Origin: Limnephilus marmoratus
Taxonomy: Eukaryota > Arthropoda > Insecta > Trichoptera > Limnephilidae
Direction: 5' to 3'
DNA: 64,000 bases
Assembly (NCBI GenBank): GCA_917880885.1
Contig: OU862920.1
Coordinates: forward strand, 35,375,019-35,439,018
Made by a program: the position numbers and the translations under genes. Under the pieces are notes generated by a model, which saw only the letters and a program-made list of their open reading frames with translations, made no database searches and was not told where the DNA came from. Positions within the stretch are counted from its first letter, which is position 1, and each line of letters starts with the position of its first letter. Shown here in pieces: positions 32,881 through 43,368 of this stretch.

Positions 32881-33549
32881 CCTACATGATACAAGGTTAT
32901 AATAAGTAATCGTATGTAGGCTGTGTATATAGGTCAGAATAAATCACAAGACTAAACCAAGTCTCTATTAGAAGCAAGTGGTGCTCTTTACCAAACCTTT
33001 CCTTTCTTTTCTTATTTTGAGTCGATATGGCAGTCAATGTGTTTACTATAAAAATTCCGGTATATTAAACCAATTGATATTCAGGAGGAAAATTGCTTGC
33101 GATTTACAAGAAAGCACAAAACATCGCAAGTCGAGGAACATGCCAGCGACGAGTTATATTGACCTACTAGTTTGACCGTAATATGATGTAAAACATAATA
33201 CAATAACGAAATTGTCATGACAGGGTACAGACAAAAAGTGAAAAAAAATGATGCTACTCTTGCTCTACTCTGTACTCTGCTTCAAAGTTTCCCACTCAGT
33301 TTCATAAATCCATTAAGTATTTATTACTATTTAATTTTGTTCGTAAATATCATGAGCAAATCTATATATATGCATGTATAATGTCGAGTCGTTCAATTTC
33401 TATATCCGCCATAACCTTCAGTGATTCTGAGAAAACCGTAAAAAACTGTCACATCTCTAGCGTAAATAAAAAACCGCATTTTTTATGAGTAATATACATT
33501 CGAAAAACGTTCATTTTTCAATGTATGCCTAGAAATATTTAAGTAATTT
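32881..33549. other. No gene recognised
   Basis: The plus ORF 32978-33175 shows no motif. The rest is AT-rich. Confidence 0.35.
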
Positions 33550-33870
33550 GGGTATAGCGGATTTTAATACTCACTTCGTGATTTATATGGAGTATAGAGA
33601 TTTTTGAAACTCAGCTGACCTGAGGGGCGTGTTTCTACACCGGCCATCTTGGCAAAATAACTGCTCGTGATTGTTTGAATTCCAATATAGCGGGTTTTGA
33701 TAGTAACTTCTTGAATGATATAGCGGGTTTTGTTTCTCACTCGCAGTTTTAACATGGTTTTTGGTCGTGATAAAGGAGGTTTTGAAACTCCATTTTAGGT
33801 TAGTCTTGTTCATTGTTCTTGTTCTTGTTCAGATCATTTTGTCAAAAAATCGGATATAGCGGGTATTGAA
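33550..33870 (+). repeat. Old, diffuse ~45-80-bp repeat around TATAGCGGGTTTTGA
   Basis: The word ATAGCGG(G/A)TTTTGAT followed by CTCACTTCGTGA-like sequence recurs at about 33555, 33689, 33720, 33770 and 33853 with heavy divergence. A hexamer microsatellite (TTGTTC)n sits at about 33806-33830. The minus ORFs 33564-33813 are derived from it. Confidence 0.5.
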
Positions 33871-34689
33871 ATTACAGGACTCCAGTATAGTATATGTCTG
33901 CCCTTACCCCTACCGTACCAATAAATGAACATCTCTCTCCACCCACAATATGAAATGAATATATATTTAAATATTTTTATGGTACTTTGTGATTTTTTAT
34001 GATGAAACCCGGATAAAAAAATGGTTTAAACATAAAAAAATGTTTCAGATCTATAAGACATGCGTCAAAAGATTGTTGCTGAATTGTCTTTAAGAATGAC
34101 TGGACAACTCAACAATGTGCAACTTCATCCGTCCTTTGAAAACTAATCTAAAAACAATGGTTAAATAGGTTATGTTAGGTTAGGTTATGGGTTTTAAAAA
34201 AAATCACTTTTAATGATTTTTCAAAGGGGTAAAAATGGGTAATAAAAAGGGTGTAGAAATGCTTCTTTGTTGAGTTGTCATGAAATGGTTTGTAAGTCAC
34301 GATGAAAATGTCGATGGTTAATGCAAAATTCTTAAGCAGTTGAGTCGGTAAGCGCTAGACTGTTAGAACTTTGTAATTCCAGTGCCCAACATTAGATAAA
34401 ACGTTTTCGTTTTGCGAACCTATTTCATTTTATTTATGTCGAATATGTCGACCGATTAGTTTAAAACCATTCCGACATAGATAGAACATCAGGGCATTTA
34501 GCACGGTCAATAATGTCGGTAACTTGTCATCGCTCCAGAGGACTACTACAACCGCTAACGAACAAACTACAATTCACAACAAGTAATCCTTATTTTCTTT
34601 TGAAATGTTGTTTGTTCGTTGGTGATCGCAGCAGTCGTGATCGGGAACGACGACAAGCCACCGTTACCACCGATAAAGACTTTATTGAT
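33871..34689. other. No gene; weak tRNA-like head at 34330-34400
   Basis: AGCAGTTGAGTCGGTAAGCG followed by AATTCCAGTGCCC resembles a decayed tRNA head with no proper B box. The plus ORF 34513-34722 has no known domain. Confidence 0.3.
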
Positions 34690-34975
34690 CATTTTTTTAT
34701 AAGAAAAACTCTCTTTTTATAACTTTTGAAGGTTATTCCCATCAACGTAATATGTCATTGAAGAAGAAGATAACAATAATAATCTAAACGAAAATATGAA
34801 GACTAAGAAGACACAGAAAAATAGAAAAAAACAATTGAAATACAGAAAAAGATAAAAATAGAAAAAGATAACTGGGACTCGAACCCAGAATCTCGTCCAA
34901 CCGCGACGTGTGCGTTTTCCATTTCCGCCATTGCCACCTTCGGTCAAAATGTCATATTAGTCAATCGCTTATTTA
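34690..34975 (-). mobile_element. tRNA-headed SINE (minus), good promoter boxes
   Basis: The minus-strand head (about 34945 to 34870) has GGTGGCAATGGCGGAAATGG (D-arm region) and TTCTGGGTTCGAGTCCCAG, a T-arm with a perfect Pol III B box GGTTCGAGTCC (34875-34885). The body continues leftward through A/G-rich sequence to TATAAGAAAAACTCTC (34697), which matches 21844. Sister copies with the same A/G-rich linker but different heads lie at 41417-41600 and 49845-50050. Minus ORF 34717-34947 is spurious. Confidence 0.65.
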
Positions 34976-35296
34976 AAATTTTATTTATATCTTTTTAAAA
35001 AAAAAAAATACCTTTGTTGATCGACCATTACAACCATTACGAGTAACTTTAATTATATGTCCCTGTTTAGACACGCTCAAATTTGCTTTATTTTTAATCG
35101 TTCTGCGTAATTAATCGCGTCATGTAATTATCCCGCGAAACCGCAACGTTATACCTACAATAAAATTAATACCATTTATGGTGATCCGAAATTTAATCCC
35201 CCGCATTGCATTATTTACTAATTTCAAATCAAAAACCGACATTAAATACAAGTTTAACAATAAGTTGGTATTCATATCAAATGGATTTATTTACAA
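34976..35296. other. AT-rich spacer
   Basis: An A-run at 34998-35009 and nothing coding. The following Helitron inserts next to the A at 35296, as expected for its minus orientation. Confidence 0.4.
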
Positions 35297-36056
35297 CTAG
35301 CTGGTCCCGGCATGCGTTGTTATGCCATTTAATAAAGAAATTGTTTCTCCCTGAGTGTCGTTTCCCATTCGTCCCGTTCCCCTTCCGCCTCCCCTTCTTC
35401 CCCTCTCGCGTTCCCACTCCGTCACCTCCACCTTCCCTTTCCCCACTCCACTCCCCCCCCTTCCCCCGTCCCGCGAACCCCCCTCCCGAGTTCCCCTACC
35501 CTCTCACACGTCCCCTTTCCCTCCCGCGTTCCCCTTCCACCTTCCTCGCCTTCCCTTTTCCCTTTCCCCCTCCCTCGTCCCGCCAACCCTTCTCCCGCGT
35601 TCCATATATTCAATCCCAGTACATTCAGATTTTATACAGTCCGCGTGCCACCTTTTACAATTTTTATTCAAATTTCCATTTTTCATGTATATTAAATTTG
35701 GTACCTAACATAGGTACCTATTTAATATATCTAAAATTCTTGATTCGAACTATTAGGGGAGTACCTACTTTAAATAAATTTATCAACTTAAAGGTTTTTT
35801 TAAAAATAGAATCCTGATTTAACAATCATTGTTTTCAAAATGTCATTCTCAAACACGCGAACTGTCAAACGTGCGATAGTCGTTAGGTTTCCTGAAATTA
35901 TCCAATTTTCTGCGCAATTTTCTTAATTTTTCTCTACGTAAGAACCATCCTCGTACTTCAAGGAATATTCTGAAAAAAGAATTAGCGAAATCGGTTCAGC
36001 TGCTCTCGAGATTTGCTCTTAGCAACACATTCAGCGATTCATTTTTATATATAAGA
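35297..36056 (-). mobile_element. Non-autonomous Helitron (minus), sister of 25160-25673
   Basis: Read on the minus strand it starts TCTTATATATAAAAATGAAT (36056), continues CGCTGAATGTGTTGCTAAGA, and ends with GGCATaacaacgcATGCC and CCAGCTAG (35297), inserted between A and T. The interior has a pyrimidine-rich tract on the plus strand (35341-35605), which is the complement of the purine tract in the other Helitron. The 203-codon plus ORF 35206-35817 and its neighbours arise from this tract and are not genes. No Rep-helicase coding region. Confidence 0.8.
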
Positions 36057-36259
36057 ATATCGGTTTTTTGTACTTATACGCACGCAGATGGACACAATAT
36101 ACAGTATTAGGCAAGTAGTATTTTCAAGAAAAATTTGAATGAAAATATATTTCATACTTTTGATATTCGGTTATTTTGTCATTCTCTCTGCCCACCTCTT
36201 CGGGGAGTATTAGTTATATTTTGTGTAAGTAGATACACCGTAATTTTTTATAAACCGAC
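36057..36259. other. Spacer, no gene
   Basis: Nothing recognised between the Helitron and the next foldback element. Confidence 0.4.
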
Positions 36260-36735
36260 TGCAAATTGTGACTCCAGATACTAATATCTACAGCCTGTAT
36301 GTCGAACGAATATCTACAGCCTGTATGTCGAACGAATATCTACAGCTCATATGTTGAACTAATATCTACGAACTTCAGAGTGTTGACTAATATCTACAGA
36401 GCGTAGGTTGAACTAATATCTACAGAGCGTAGGTTGGATTAATCAGCTAAATGTGTCCAATAGTCCGATATTAGGGATTTTTACGTACATACTTACATAA
36501 ATTAAGTTTTCTAAACTGCATACGCAATATTACGTTATTCCAATATGCTATACGTAATTGCAAATCCAACCTCTGTCAGTGCTGTAGATATTCGTCAACA
36601 CTTTGGTTCTCATAGATATTTGTCAACAGTTTGAGCTGTAGATATTCGTCAACACTTTCCTTCTCATAGATATTAGTACGATTTTTTCAGTTTTTGGAAT
36701 TCCTGTAGATATTAGTAGACGCCTCCCAAATTGTA
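36260..36735. mobile_element. Foldback element with inverted subterminal tandem arrays
   Basis: The left side (36281-36440) carries six units of about 27-28 bp built on AATATCTACAG plus a GTATGTCGAACG-like spacer. The right side (36580-36725) carries the same word inverted (CTGTAGATATT, CATAGATATT) four or five times. Outer edges pair as ACTAATATCTACAG (36281) against CTGTAGATATTAGT (36703-36716), with similar CAAATTGTG / CCAAATTGTAC flanks. The middle is about 140 bp of unrelated sequence. Arrays of subterminal repeats in opposite orientation on both sides are typical of foldback and other DNA elements, where they bind transposase. Confidence 0.65.
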
Positions 36736-37589
36736 CATAAGTATGCCGGTGGCCGATTATCGGGGGATTTTTATGTTTTTTTTTTTAAGTCGGGGAATCA
36801 ACTGTCATTAAACAACGATTTATACTTTTTTACTCTATTTCTTATTCAAAATTTACTTCATACTGCTTTGAAAAACGTAAAACAGCATAATTTTGATAAG
36901 CTCTATTTTTAAAAACGATGGCGATAAGCCTACTGCTCTTTAAAAGCGCTCTGCTAAATGTGAATTAAATGGAAAACACAAATAAAAACACGAATCAGAT
37001 AACTTTACAAACTAAAATCTATCAGTCTCTCAAAATCATTTTTCTCGTTGATAAAATCTAAAAGGGACAGTAGTTCGTTTATCCAACAAAGCATTTCCGA
37101 AAACAAAACAAAAAAAAACCTTTCAGCAGGGATTCATGCGCTGCCAGGTCCAAATTAGTAATCTTAACAATTGTGAATTCAAATCATAACACAACCTGCT
37201 TTTAAACTATCCAACACTGCATCGTACTGCCTGCCGATAAATTTACAATAAATCTGGTAAACATCAAAATAATTAATTTACGGTAAACGGTACCTATCCA
37301 ATTAGTTTTGCGGAATGACGAATTTCGGTAAAACTGGTTTTCTGCTGGTTGAACATCGAAATATTTTGGTAGTAAAATATACAAATCAAATTATTTACAT
37401 ATTGAATTGGATCAGTCAAATAGATTAAAAGCACTAAATACTAAAGGACGGAAATTTTTTTAATAATTTTGTTCACGCTGTATTTATCAAAAAAAACTCT
37501 CTTCCTTAAAATGTTGAGAGAAATTTATAAAATTTATTCAATGTCATTCGTCTACAATATTCGGAAAATCCGAAGATTTTTTTTTTCCT
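36736..37589. other. No gene recognised
   Basis: The minus ORF 37202-37384 has no known motif. A and T runs are common; no repeat family from this window is visible. Confidence 0.35.
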
Positions 37590-37705
37590 TTTTGTGAGGC
37601 TGAAGAGGAACTTTTCAGATTAAGTCACTAAACATGACTAAAGCCATTTCAAGCAAAGTTTCGGTTCTGAATTGTGCTCATATGCCAGGGCGATCCACTC
37701 TGGAA
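37590..37705 (-). mobile_element. Family B fragment (minus)
   Basis: GTGAGGCTGAAGAGGAAC, GACTAAAGCCATTTCAAGCA and AAGTTTCGGTTCTGAATTGT match the family B core. Confidence 0.5.
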
Positions 37706-38111
37706 TGTGCGCAAATATACTATATTTAATTTTAAACGTGTTAACTTAAATAATTAACATCCAAATATAGTAAAAACTACATTTGGGGGTTAATTATTTC
37801 GTAATAAAAAAAAGTTTCGTAACTAATCCTTGTCGAATGTGGCAAGTTTCCATGCTCATCCTCTTAAAGGGTAAATAATGAAAAATTTATATTAAAACTA
37901 CTAACTATTTTTTTTTTTCGATTTTAACTAAAGTAATAATAAGTTCCCAAAATTATTATTATTTAGTTTTGTTTGAAGATTGGGTGCAACAAAATTAATT
38001 GTAGACTTTTACTAGTAGTATCTTTCCTATTAATTTGAAAGTCAAGTGTGCAATATTTCACCTCGCTCATTGTGAAAAAAACTGTACATTTGTATAAAAA
38101 ATTGTAAGTAA
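37706..38111. other. Spacer with a family I fragment
   Basis: About 38020-38090 holds GAAAGTCAAGTGTGCAATAT, CTCGCTCATTGTGAAAAAAA, a short family I fragment. The rest is AT-rich. Confidence 0.4.
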
Positions 38112-38272
38112 GCAGTTCACACGCACCGCATAAAGAAGAGATTGATTATTCTATCTCATTCTCTCACAGGTTAAATCCTATAGATGTATGTGCTTGCCTC
38201 TTTTTAATGACGATTTTTCGTTTCATCGGGGATTAAATCACAACGGAGCTAAATATGTTTTCACTTCAAAAA
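38112..38272 (+). mobile_element. Family C element
   Basis: AGTTCACACGCACCGCATAA, AGAGATTGATTATTCTATCT, CTCACAGGTTAAATCCTATA, GTTTCATCGGGGATTAAATC and GGAGCTAAATATGTTTTCAC followed by TTCAAAAA. It has an internal deletion between the left end (GTTCACACG) and CACCGC relative to 54700-54952. Confidence 0.65.
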
Positions 38273-38309
38273 CAAAGCTACCGCGCCACACCGGGACAAT
38301 ATATATACA

Positions 38310-38530
38310 TACATGGTGTTTAGATTCATGCACATTATTTCGAAATCAGATGAAGATAGTAAATTCCTCTTATTTTAAACTTCAAGGGTGCAAAATTTTA
38401 TGTTGAAGTAACAAAATACTATTTTAAGGGGTGGAAAAGGGCATGGATGTGGTTTTTCTAAATCTCATATATATAATGATCTTCGTTTTATAATATATAA
38501 AACTCTACATTTGCATAAAAACCAAACCCA
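38310..38530 (+). repeat. Dispersed repeat family I, copy 2
   Basis: It aligns with 90-300: AATCAGATGAAGATAGTAAA, CTTCAAGGGTGCAAAATTTT, ATTTTAAGGGGTGGAAAAGG, GCATGGATGTGG. ORF 38188-38406 spans families C and I and is spurious. Confidence 0.5.
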
Positions 38531-39051
38531 AGCCACCCGCCTACCTCAACACACTAATAACCTATTCATATAAATAGATACCCATTAAATCATAACAAGC
38601 GTACTGCCTTCAAAACCTCTACTACTACATAAAACAATTTTGTAGAATTAATAACTTGACTGTTGATTAGGTAATTAGCCGAACAGGATAGCAGAACAAG
38701 ATGATTCAATTAGGCATCATTTATCGAAAAGCACTCGCATTCGCTGTATTGAAAATACTCGCTGGCGTAATGAATTGAAAGCTGTGTTATTTAGTTAACA
38801 TTAAACGTCCTGATAATTCGTTCACGAGAATCAGCAATTCGATTCCAGTAATTCAAGATAAAAGATCGTTGAACTATGTAAAAATATTGTTTCTGACATA
38901 TTTTGAGCAAATTTTATCTTAAAAGAGTAGGCGTTACTTCTTTTGTATATAATAGTAGTAACCTCACTAATAGTACCCACGATTAGTACCTACAAGATAA
39001 CTTATAGAAGTAGTTGTGCGTGGGTACATTAAAAAAGTTTCTATTTTGAGT
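38531..39051. other. AT-rich stretch, no gene recognised
   Basis: Nothing coding or repeated within the window is seen before the target duplication of the next element at 39052. Confidence 0.4.
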
Positions 39052-39156
39052 AAGTATCATGTGGATAAGTTTTAAGATTTTCACGGCCAGAAGCATTTTC
39101 GTTATATGTTTTTTCTGGTGTTGTGCCGTGTTGCGCTACCTCCTTCTTTAGCCAAC

Positions 39157-39188
39157 GTTTCGGACATCGTTGCAGTGTCCATCATCAG
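39157..39188 (-). ncRNA. Hammerhead ribozyme-like core, left arm
   Basis: Minus strand: CTGATGA, stem II with GGACA paired to TGTCC and a 9-nt loop CTGCAACGA, then GAAAC. All invariant core positions (CUGANGA, GAAA) are kept. What follows on the minus strand is GTTGGCTAAAG; a one- or two-base-pair stem III as in minimal PLE hammerheads is possible. I could not confirm stem I. Confidence 0.5.
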
Positions 39189-39468
39189 GGCAGATCCGGC
39201 AGATCCGGTAGATGTGTAATTTTTAGTCGTGAAGTGTGTGCTTATTACTTCCGTCGGCATCTCGCAAACGGACTTGCCCCTGGCTAGCATAAATACCACG
39301 TTTTAATGAACTTTCTATTCCGTTCCGCGGCGATGACGCCACTGCTTGTCACGAGTATTTTGTACTGGTGAAAGTTAGTGCTGCTGGCGACACGGTATCG
39401 CTTCGAAGTAAATAAGCACACACTTCACGACTAAAAATTACACATCTACCGGATCTGCCGGATCTGCC

Positions 39469-39500
39469 CTGATGATGGACACTGCAACGATGTCCGAAAC
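39469..39500 (+). ncRNA. Hammerhead ribozyme-like core, right arm
   Basis: Plus strand: the same 32 bases as the left arm, followed by GTTGGGTAAAG. The single G/C difference right after the core is the main divergence of the arms near here. GTA would serve as a cleavage triplet after a minimal stem III; this is a guess from the pattern. Confidence 0.5.
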
Positions 39501-39570
39501 GTTGGGTAAAGAAGGAGGTAGCGCAACACGGCACAACACCCCAAAAACAAATAACGAAAAGTATCATGTG

Positions 39571-39922
39571 ATTTATCAAGAAAACGTTATTATGAATAAT
39601 AATAACATAGGGTGGGCCATAAACATTTGCACATTTATAATCGTGCTAATGGGGATTCTGAACGGGGGAGGAGAGCGGGCACTTACACGTGGCCTCAAGC
39701 TTCTTGGAAACTTAGTCACAATGAATCGCTTTACGGGAGAGCAACGCTTTCTGGGTAAAACCTTTTTACAAAAATAATGATTTTGTTCTTTTATGTTCAA
39801 TAATGATTCTATTTTACAAAGCGCAGACCCCTATTTCGTTCGCATCACCAATTACGGAGTATTACTCATTGCCCAAGTATTAATTTAATTAAATCATGGT
39901 TTAATCATTTCAAAGAATTAAT
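39571..39922. other. Spacer, no gene recognised
   Basis: A G-rich patch at 39650-39700 (GGGGATTCTGAACGGGGGAG) and nothing assignable. ORFs reaching into it start in the foldback element. Confidence 0.35.
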
Positions 39923-40273
39923 TAATTTGGGGGGCGGGAATGGGTACCGCCGCCCCGGGAACCTTTATTGGATAACCAACACCTCTGCCATAGGTCACCC
40001 CAAGTGATTCGCTACGTTTGGTGATTTAGCAGGAGTGCCCGAGTTCATGGGGTGAGGTTTGTCTAGGTCTTGGAGGCGGATGACCAGGACATACTGAACC
40101 CAAGATTCCTATCCACCCCTTAAACCCTTTTCCTTCCCAGAACTCTCCTCTCCTTCCTTTCCTTAAAAAAACCCTCCACACAGCATCATAGGTGAGCATA
40201 AATAAGACATAGGCCCTGAGGGAAATTATGTTCCTCAGGGCCTCCTGTGTGGAGCTCATGTAAAAAAAAAAAA
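39923..40273 (+). mobile_element. Family A SINE-like element, full length with A tail
   Basis: The head TTTGGGGGGCGGGAATGGGT (39926) leads into ACCGCCGCCCCGGGAACC, ACCAACACCTCTGCCATAGG, GATTCGCTACGTTTGGTGAT, GGTTTGTCTAGGTCTTGG, CCTCCACACAGCATCATAGG and GGGCCTCCTGTGTGGAGCTC, then an A tail at 40262-40273. It lacks the CGAGAGAG..TCTCCAGC middle of 31498 and 13560, a deletion shared with 52272-52578. That makes two subfamilies. Confidence 0.8.
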
Positions 40274-41078
40274 GAAACCGACAGGAAAACAACATGGCGG
40301 CCATGGAGCAAAAGAAATTGGTTAAAAAAATTTCCCTAACAAACTGATCTCGCGCGGAAGAGATATTCCTTGGCCTCTATGATTATCTATAGTTTATCTT
40401 ACGAGTATATATCATATTTTATCTTACAAGTCGAGTCTACGTAAATAAACCAGCGACTAAACTCCAATTAAAGGGAGGACATCCATCAAGAAATGGTCAA
40501 CATGCCCCGAGATTTGTGTCGAAAGGTTTTCGAAAATCTAAGGGCCTGATTTGAGGAATGCCAGCGGCGAGATGGCGGTCAATTTGACGAAATTATTTTT
40601 AGTAAATATCATTTTATTATTTAAATATCAATCAATTACATTTATTTTTACAATCCGTATTTTTTTTCATGTTTATTTCAAAAGTGCAGATGTTTATGGC
40701 CCACTCTATATCAAAGTTATTGTAAGTGTTATTAAAACACGTAGCTACAATTGATTGAATATTTATATCTCAATGGGTTACATCTAATAGTGCTAACAAA
40801 GCGATATCTACTTAGTCGTACCTTTCTGTTTCAGTTTCTCATATCCTTTTTCAATGTAAACATTTTTTTGTTATTTATTCTTTATAGCAATATCTGTATA
40901 GGTTATATCAAATCAGAGTTGTGTTTTGATGAGTAACACCGAAAAACTTATAAAACAAGTATTAAAAAAATTAATTTATTACATTCTTATTACTTTACCA
41001 TAGTAATTATGACTTACGACCTTACTTTGAGGGGGTTAAATGGATTCGTACTTTCGCTGACTCCTTCTCTCTCTGGTT
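40274..41078. other. No gene recognised
   Basis: Plus ORFs at 40551-40754 and 40751-40936 are hydrophobic, F/I/L-rich and AT-driven, with no domain I know. Confidence 0.35.
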
Positions 41079-41438
41079 TCAATCGTGGGATTGGTTTGCA
41101 GCAATTTCATCTATACGTTTCTTCCACTCTTCCCTGTCTTGTGCGGCTCTTTTGAAGTCTGCATATGATGAGCAGCGCACGTCCACCAGCAGGTCCTCCA
41201 GGTACTCTCGGCGTGGGCGTCCCCTAGCGTTTGTCCCCTCGGTCATACCCTCCATTATGGCATGCAAGAGGCCTTCTTGTCTTATTACATGGCCGATCCA
41301 TCTTGCGCGCCTTTCGTACAAGGTCCTGAGCAGGTGCCTTCCTCCTTCGATTCTTTGGAGAACCTCCTCATTTGTGATGTGGCCTCTCCAGGAAATTCCT
41401 AATAGCTGACTCCTTACTTGATGCAAAATGTTTTAAAG
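41079..41438 (-). pseudogene. Non-LTR retrotransposon RT C-terminal fragment
   Basis: The 115-codon minus frame has RRARWIGHVIRQEGLLHAIM, EGTNARGRPRREYLEDLLVD and AAQDREEWKKRIDEIAANQS. That is the C-terminal tail of the proteins annotated as endonuclease-reverse transcriptase in insects (a GHV..R-x-GRPR..DR-x-W pattern). The stop at 41079 is the natural C-terminus. RT and endonuclease domains are absent because upstream sequence at 41417-41438 passes directly into the tRNA-SINE body. Codons in it look well kept, so the loss may be recent. Confidence 0.85.
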
Positions 41439-41600
41439 AAGAATATAATAAATACGACACAATCTCATCGAAGCATGCAACAAAACTACAAACAGAAAAA
41501 TAAAAAATTAATGGTTGGAACTGCGAATCGAACCCAGGATCCCTGTCTTATCGGGACAGCACCTTAATTAACTCGGCTGTTGGTTAAACACCCTCCAACT
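41439..41600 (-). mobile_element. tRNA-headed SINE (minus)
   Basis: The minus-strand head has CAACAGCCGAGTTAATTAAG (D-arm region), TGTCCCGATAAGACAGGGA (anticodon-arm hairpin TCCC/GGGA) and TCCTGGGTTCGATTCGCAG (B box one base off). The A-rich linker (AAACAGAAAAATAAAAAATT) corresponds to those at 34830-34870 and 49910-49945. Confidence 0.6.
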
Positions 41601-43368
41601 AGTTTAAATTAATCTTCTGTCTATGCATACAAAGAAAAACGCCTGCGTGGTGGACATCGGGCGGGCAGCGTGAATTTAATTTTTATATAAATCTATAGTT
41701 TTTTCCGAGGTTGATGAAAATTTTCACACTTGACCCTCAAAACAAGAGTAAAGTCACTATAGAGAGAAAAACTGGGGACTTTAGCTGGTATTAAGAACTA
41801 AGAAAGGTTTTACGCTTGTGCTTTTTTAACCCATGATGTGTTTTATTTAGCGATGTTTTCAGATCTGATTTTTTTTTCGTGGATAATATTTATAAAGCCA
41901 AAAATATAAGGTGAAGTAGATGGGTCTTACTGAAATATAATTTCGTTAATACCAGAAGTCTTGTACCAGAAGCATTACCTTCTAATAAAAGTTTTCCAGT
42001 TATAAATATGAAAGGACGCAAAAATAAAAACTTACTTGAAAAATTTTTGTGCTTAGCTGTCATGAAAAACTAGCAAGATAAAACAAGGATCCCATCATTA
42101 TTTTCTACAGTTCAAAAAAGCTCCGTAGCTCTAGAGTTTACGTGAACTTGAAGGAATTTTCTACGTTGATATACAAAACAAAAAATTGTAAATTGTAAAG
42201 TAAGTAATTGGTTTACAGAATTGTAATTGATTTCTACCTCCAGCTTAACGTAATAAACCTTGTCCACGAGCTCCGGAGAAAAACTAGCCCAGTGAGTCTT
42301 ACAAGTGAGTTCCTAATACTGCCATCACTTTTTCGCCGAAATGGAAAAACTTGTTTTACAAAAAAAATCTCACGGGTGAACCGATAAACTCACAGAGACA
42401 CAACTTCGCATACTGACTCAGGAGGACTGACTCTAACGGATACCTGGTCGAACAATGGGTCCCCCCACTCTTCCTCTCCACCACAGCACAACTACCCTTA
42501 CTTTTGGGTCCCCCCTCGTATACGGTTCTTTTCACGTATACACAGATCACGAAGTAAGAACATAGGTTCAGATACGAAATGTTCAACTGTATAAGTTTTC
42601 ACGCCAAAGTGTGGTGTTTTTAGGCCGACAGCAGTGCCTCAAAGGGATGAAAAGTGAATGAAACCGTTTCGTCCGGGACACATCTGAAGTTAGTTACTTA
42701 TAGTCTGCCGTTGCAACGCGGATATTCTTCATTTCTTCACAAACATCCAACGAACATCAGCTGTACTGGATTTCTTTGAAAATTCCTCTTCTCACACGGT
42801 GACAAGAAACGCCCGTGAATCATTCATGCATTCAAAATTATGTAAGTTTTGAGATATTTATGTTTGCTTTGCTGTAAACAAAACGGAGAGACAATGTTTA
42901 TTTAGGACAAAGAAAACACCCTGATGTAAATAAGGTATAGATCAACCAATAAAAACAACACGCTTCAAATTGTACCAACTTTATACACGTTGCGTCGGTC
43001 GGTCGGTAACAAAAAAATAACGTACGTGATAATGTCGTGAAATATGGAATATTAAAATCACTATTTTTAAACATTTATTTATTTTTATTTATTTTTTATT
43101 CACAAAAAATACATAAATTACAATAAATTTTAAACAACAATTAATTTAATGTATTTGATTTACCCCCATAAATAAGCAGGGCTTGTGTATGTACATCGAT
43201 TCGTATATGGCCATACACACAGAAACGTTGTTTTAACGGGATTGTCAATTCCAGATATTTCTTTATTGAAGTGAAATAACACAAAACTGCGCTATATAAA
43301 TCCTACGTTATTATTTTTATGTCTATTTCAAATCTATATTATTTTCTAATACCAGAATATTTTGGTTT
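41601..43368. other. Long stretch without recognised gene
   Basis: 41680-41765 holds a reverse family I fragment (GAAAATTTTCACACTTGACC, CTCAAAACAAGAG). 42985-42998 has (CGGT)n-like GTCGGTCGGTCGGT. 43070-43105 is an ATTTATTTATTTTTATTT run. Minus ORFs at 42356-42586 and 43323-43517 lack motifs. Confidence 0.4.

Larger units (their letters stand above)
39064..39558. mobile_element. PLE-like foldback element with two inverted hammerhead-like cores
   Basis: It is flanked by a perfect 12-bp duplication, AAGTATCATGTG (39052-39063 and 39559-39570). Two arms of about 145 bp (39102-39246 and 39411-39555) are inverted and differ at only a handful of sites. The central loop of 164 bp is unique. Each arm holds, pointing toward the outside, CTGATGA, a GGACA/TGTCC stem and GAAAC (39188-39157 minus; 39469-39500 plus), and next to it the doublet GGATCTGCC. 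The whole could fold into a long double-stranded RNA if transcribed. The ORFs reading across it (39102-39777) are palindrome read-through. It is a sibling of 8538-8803. Relation to PLEs is inferred from the hammerhead core and the target duplication length. Confidence 0.72.

Noticed and set aside
35206..35817. 203-codon plus ORF, the longest in the window
   Set aside because: It is a proline/serine/leucine-rich reading of the pyrimidine tract inside a minus-strand Helitron; frames on both strands are open there and the Helitron sister copy has the mirror-image situation.
36281..36725. CRISPR-like alternation of AATATCTACAG and spacers
   Set aside because: Spacers are near-copies of one another and the array is inverted on the far side; it is a foldback element.
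39102..39579. ORFs of 65-101 codons with MMDTATMSETL-like starts on both strands
   Set aside because: Palindrome read-through of the foldback element at 39064-39558.
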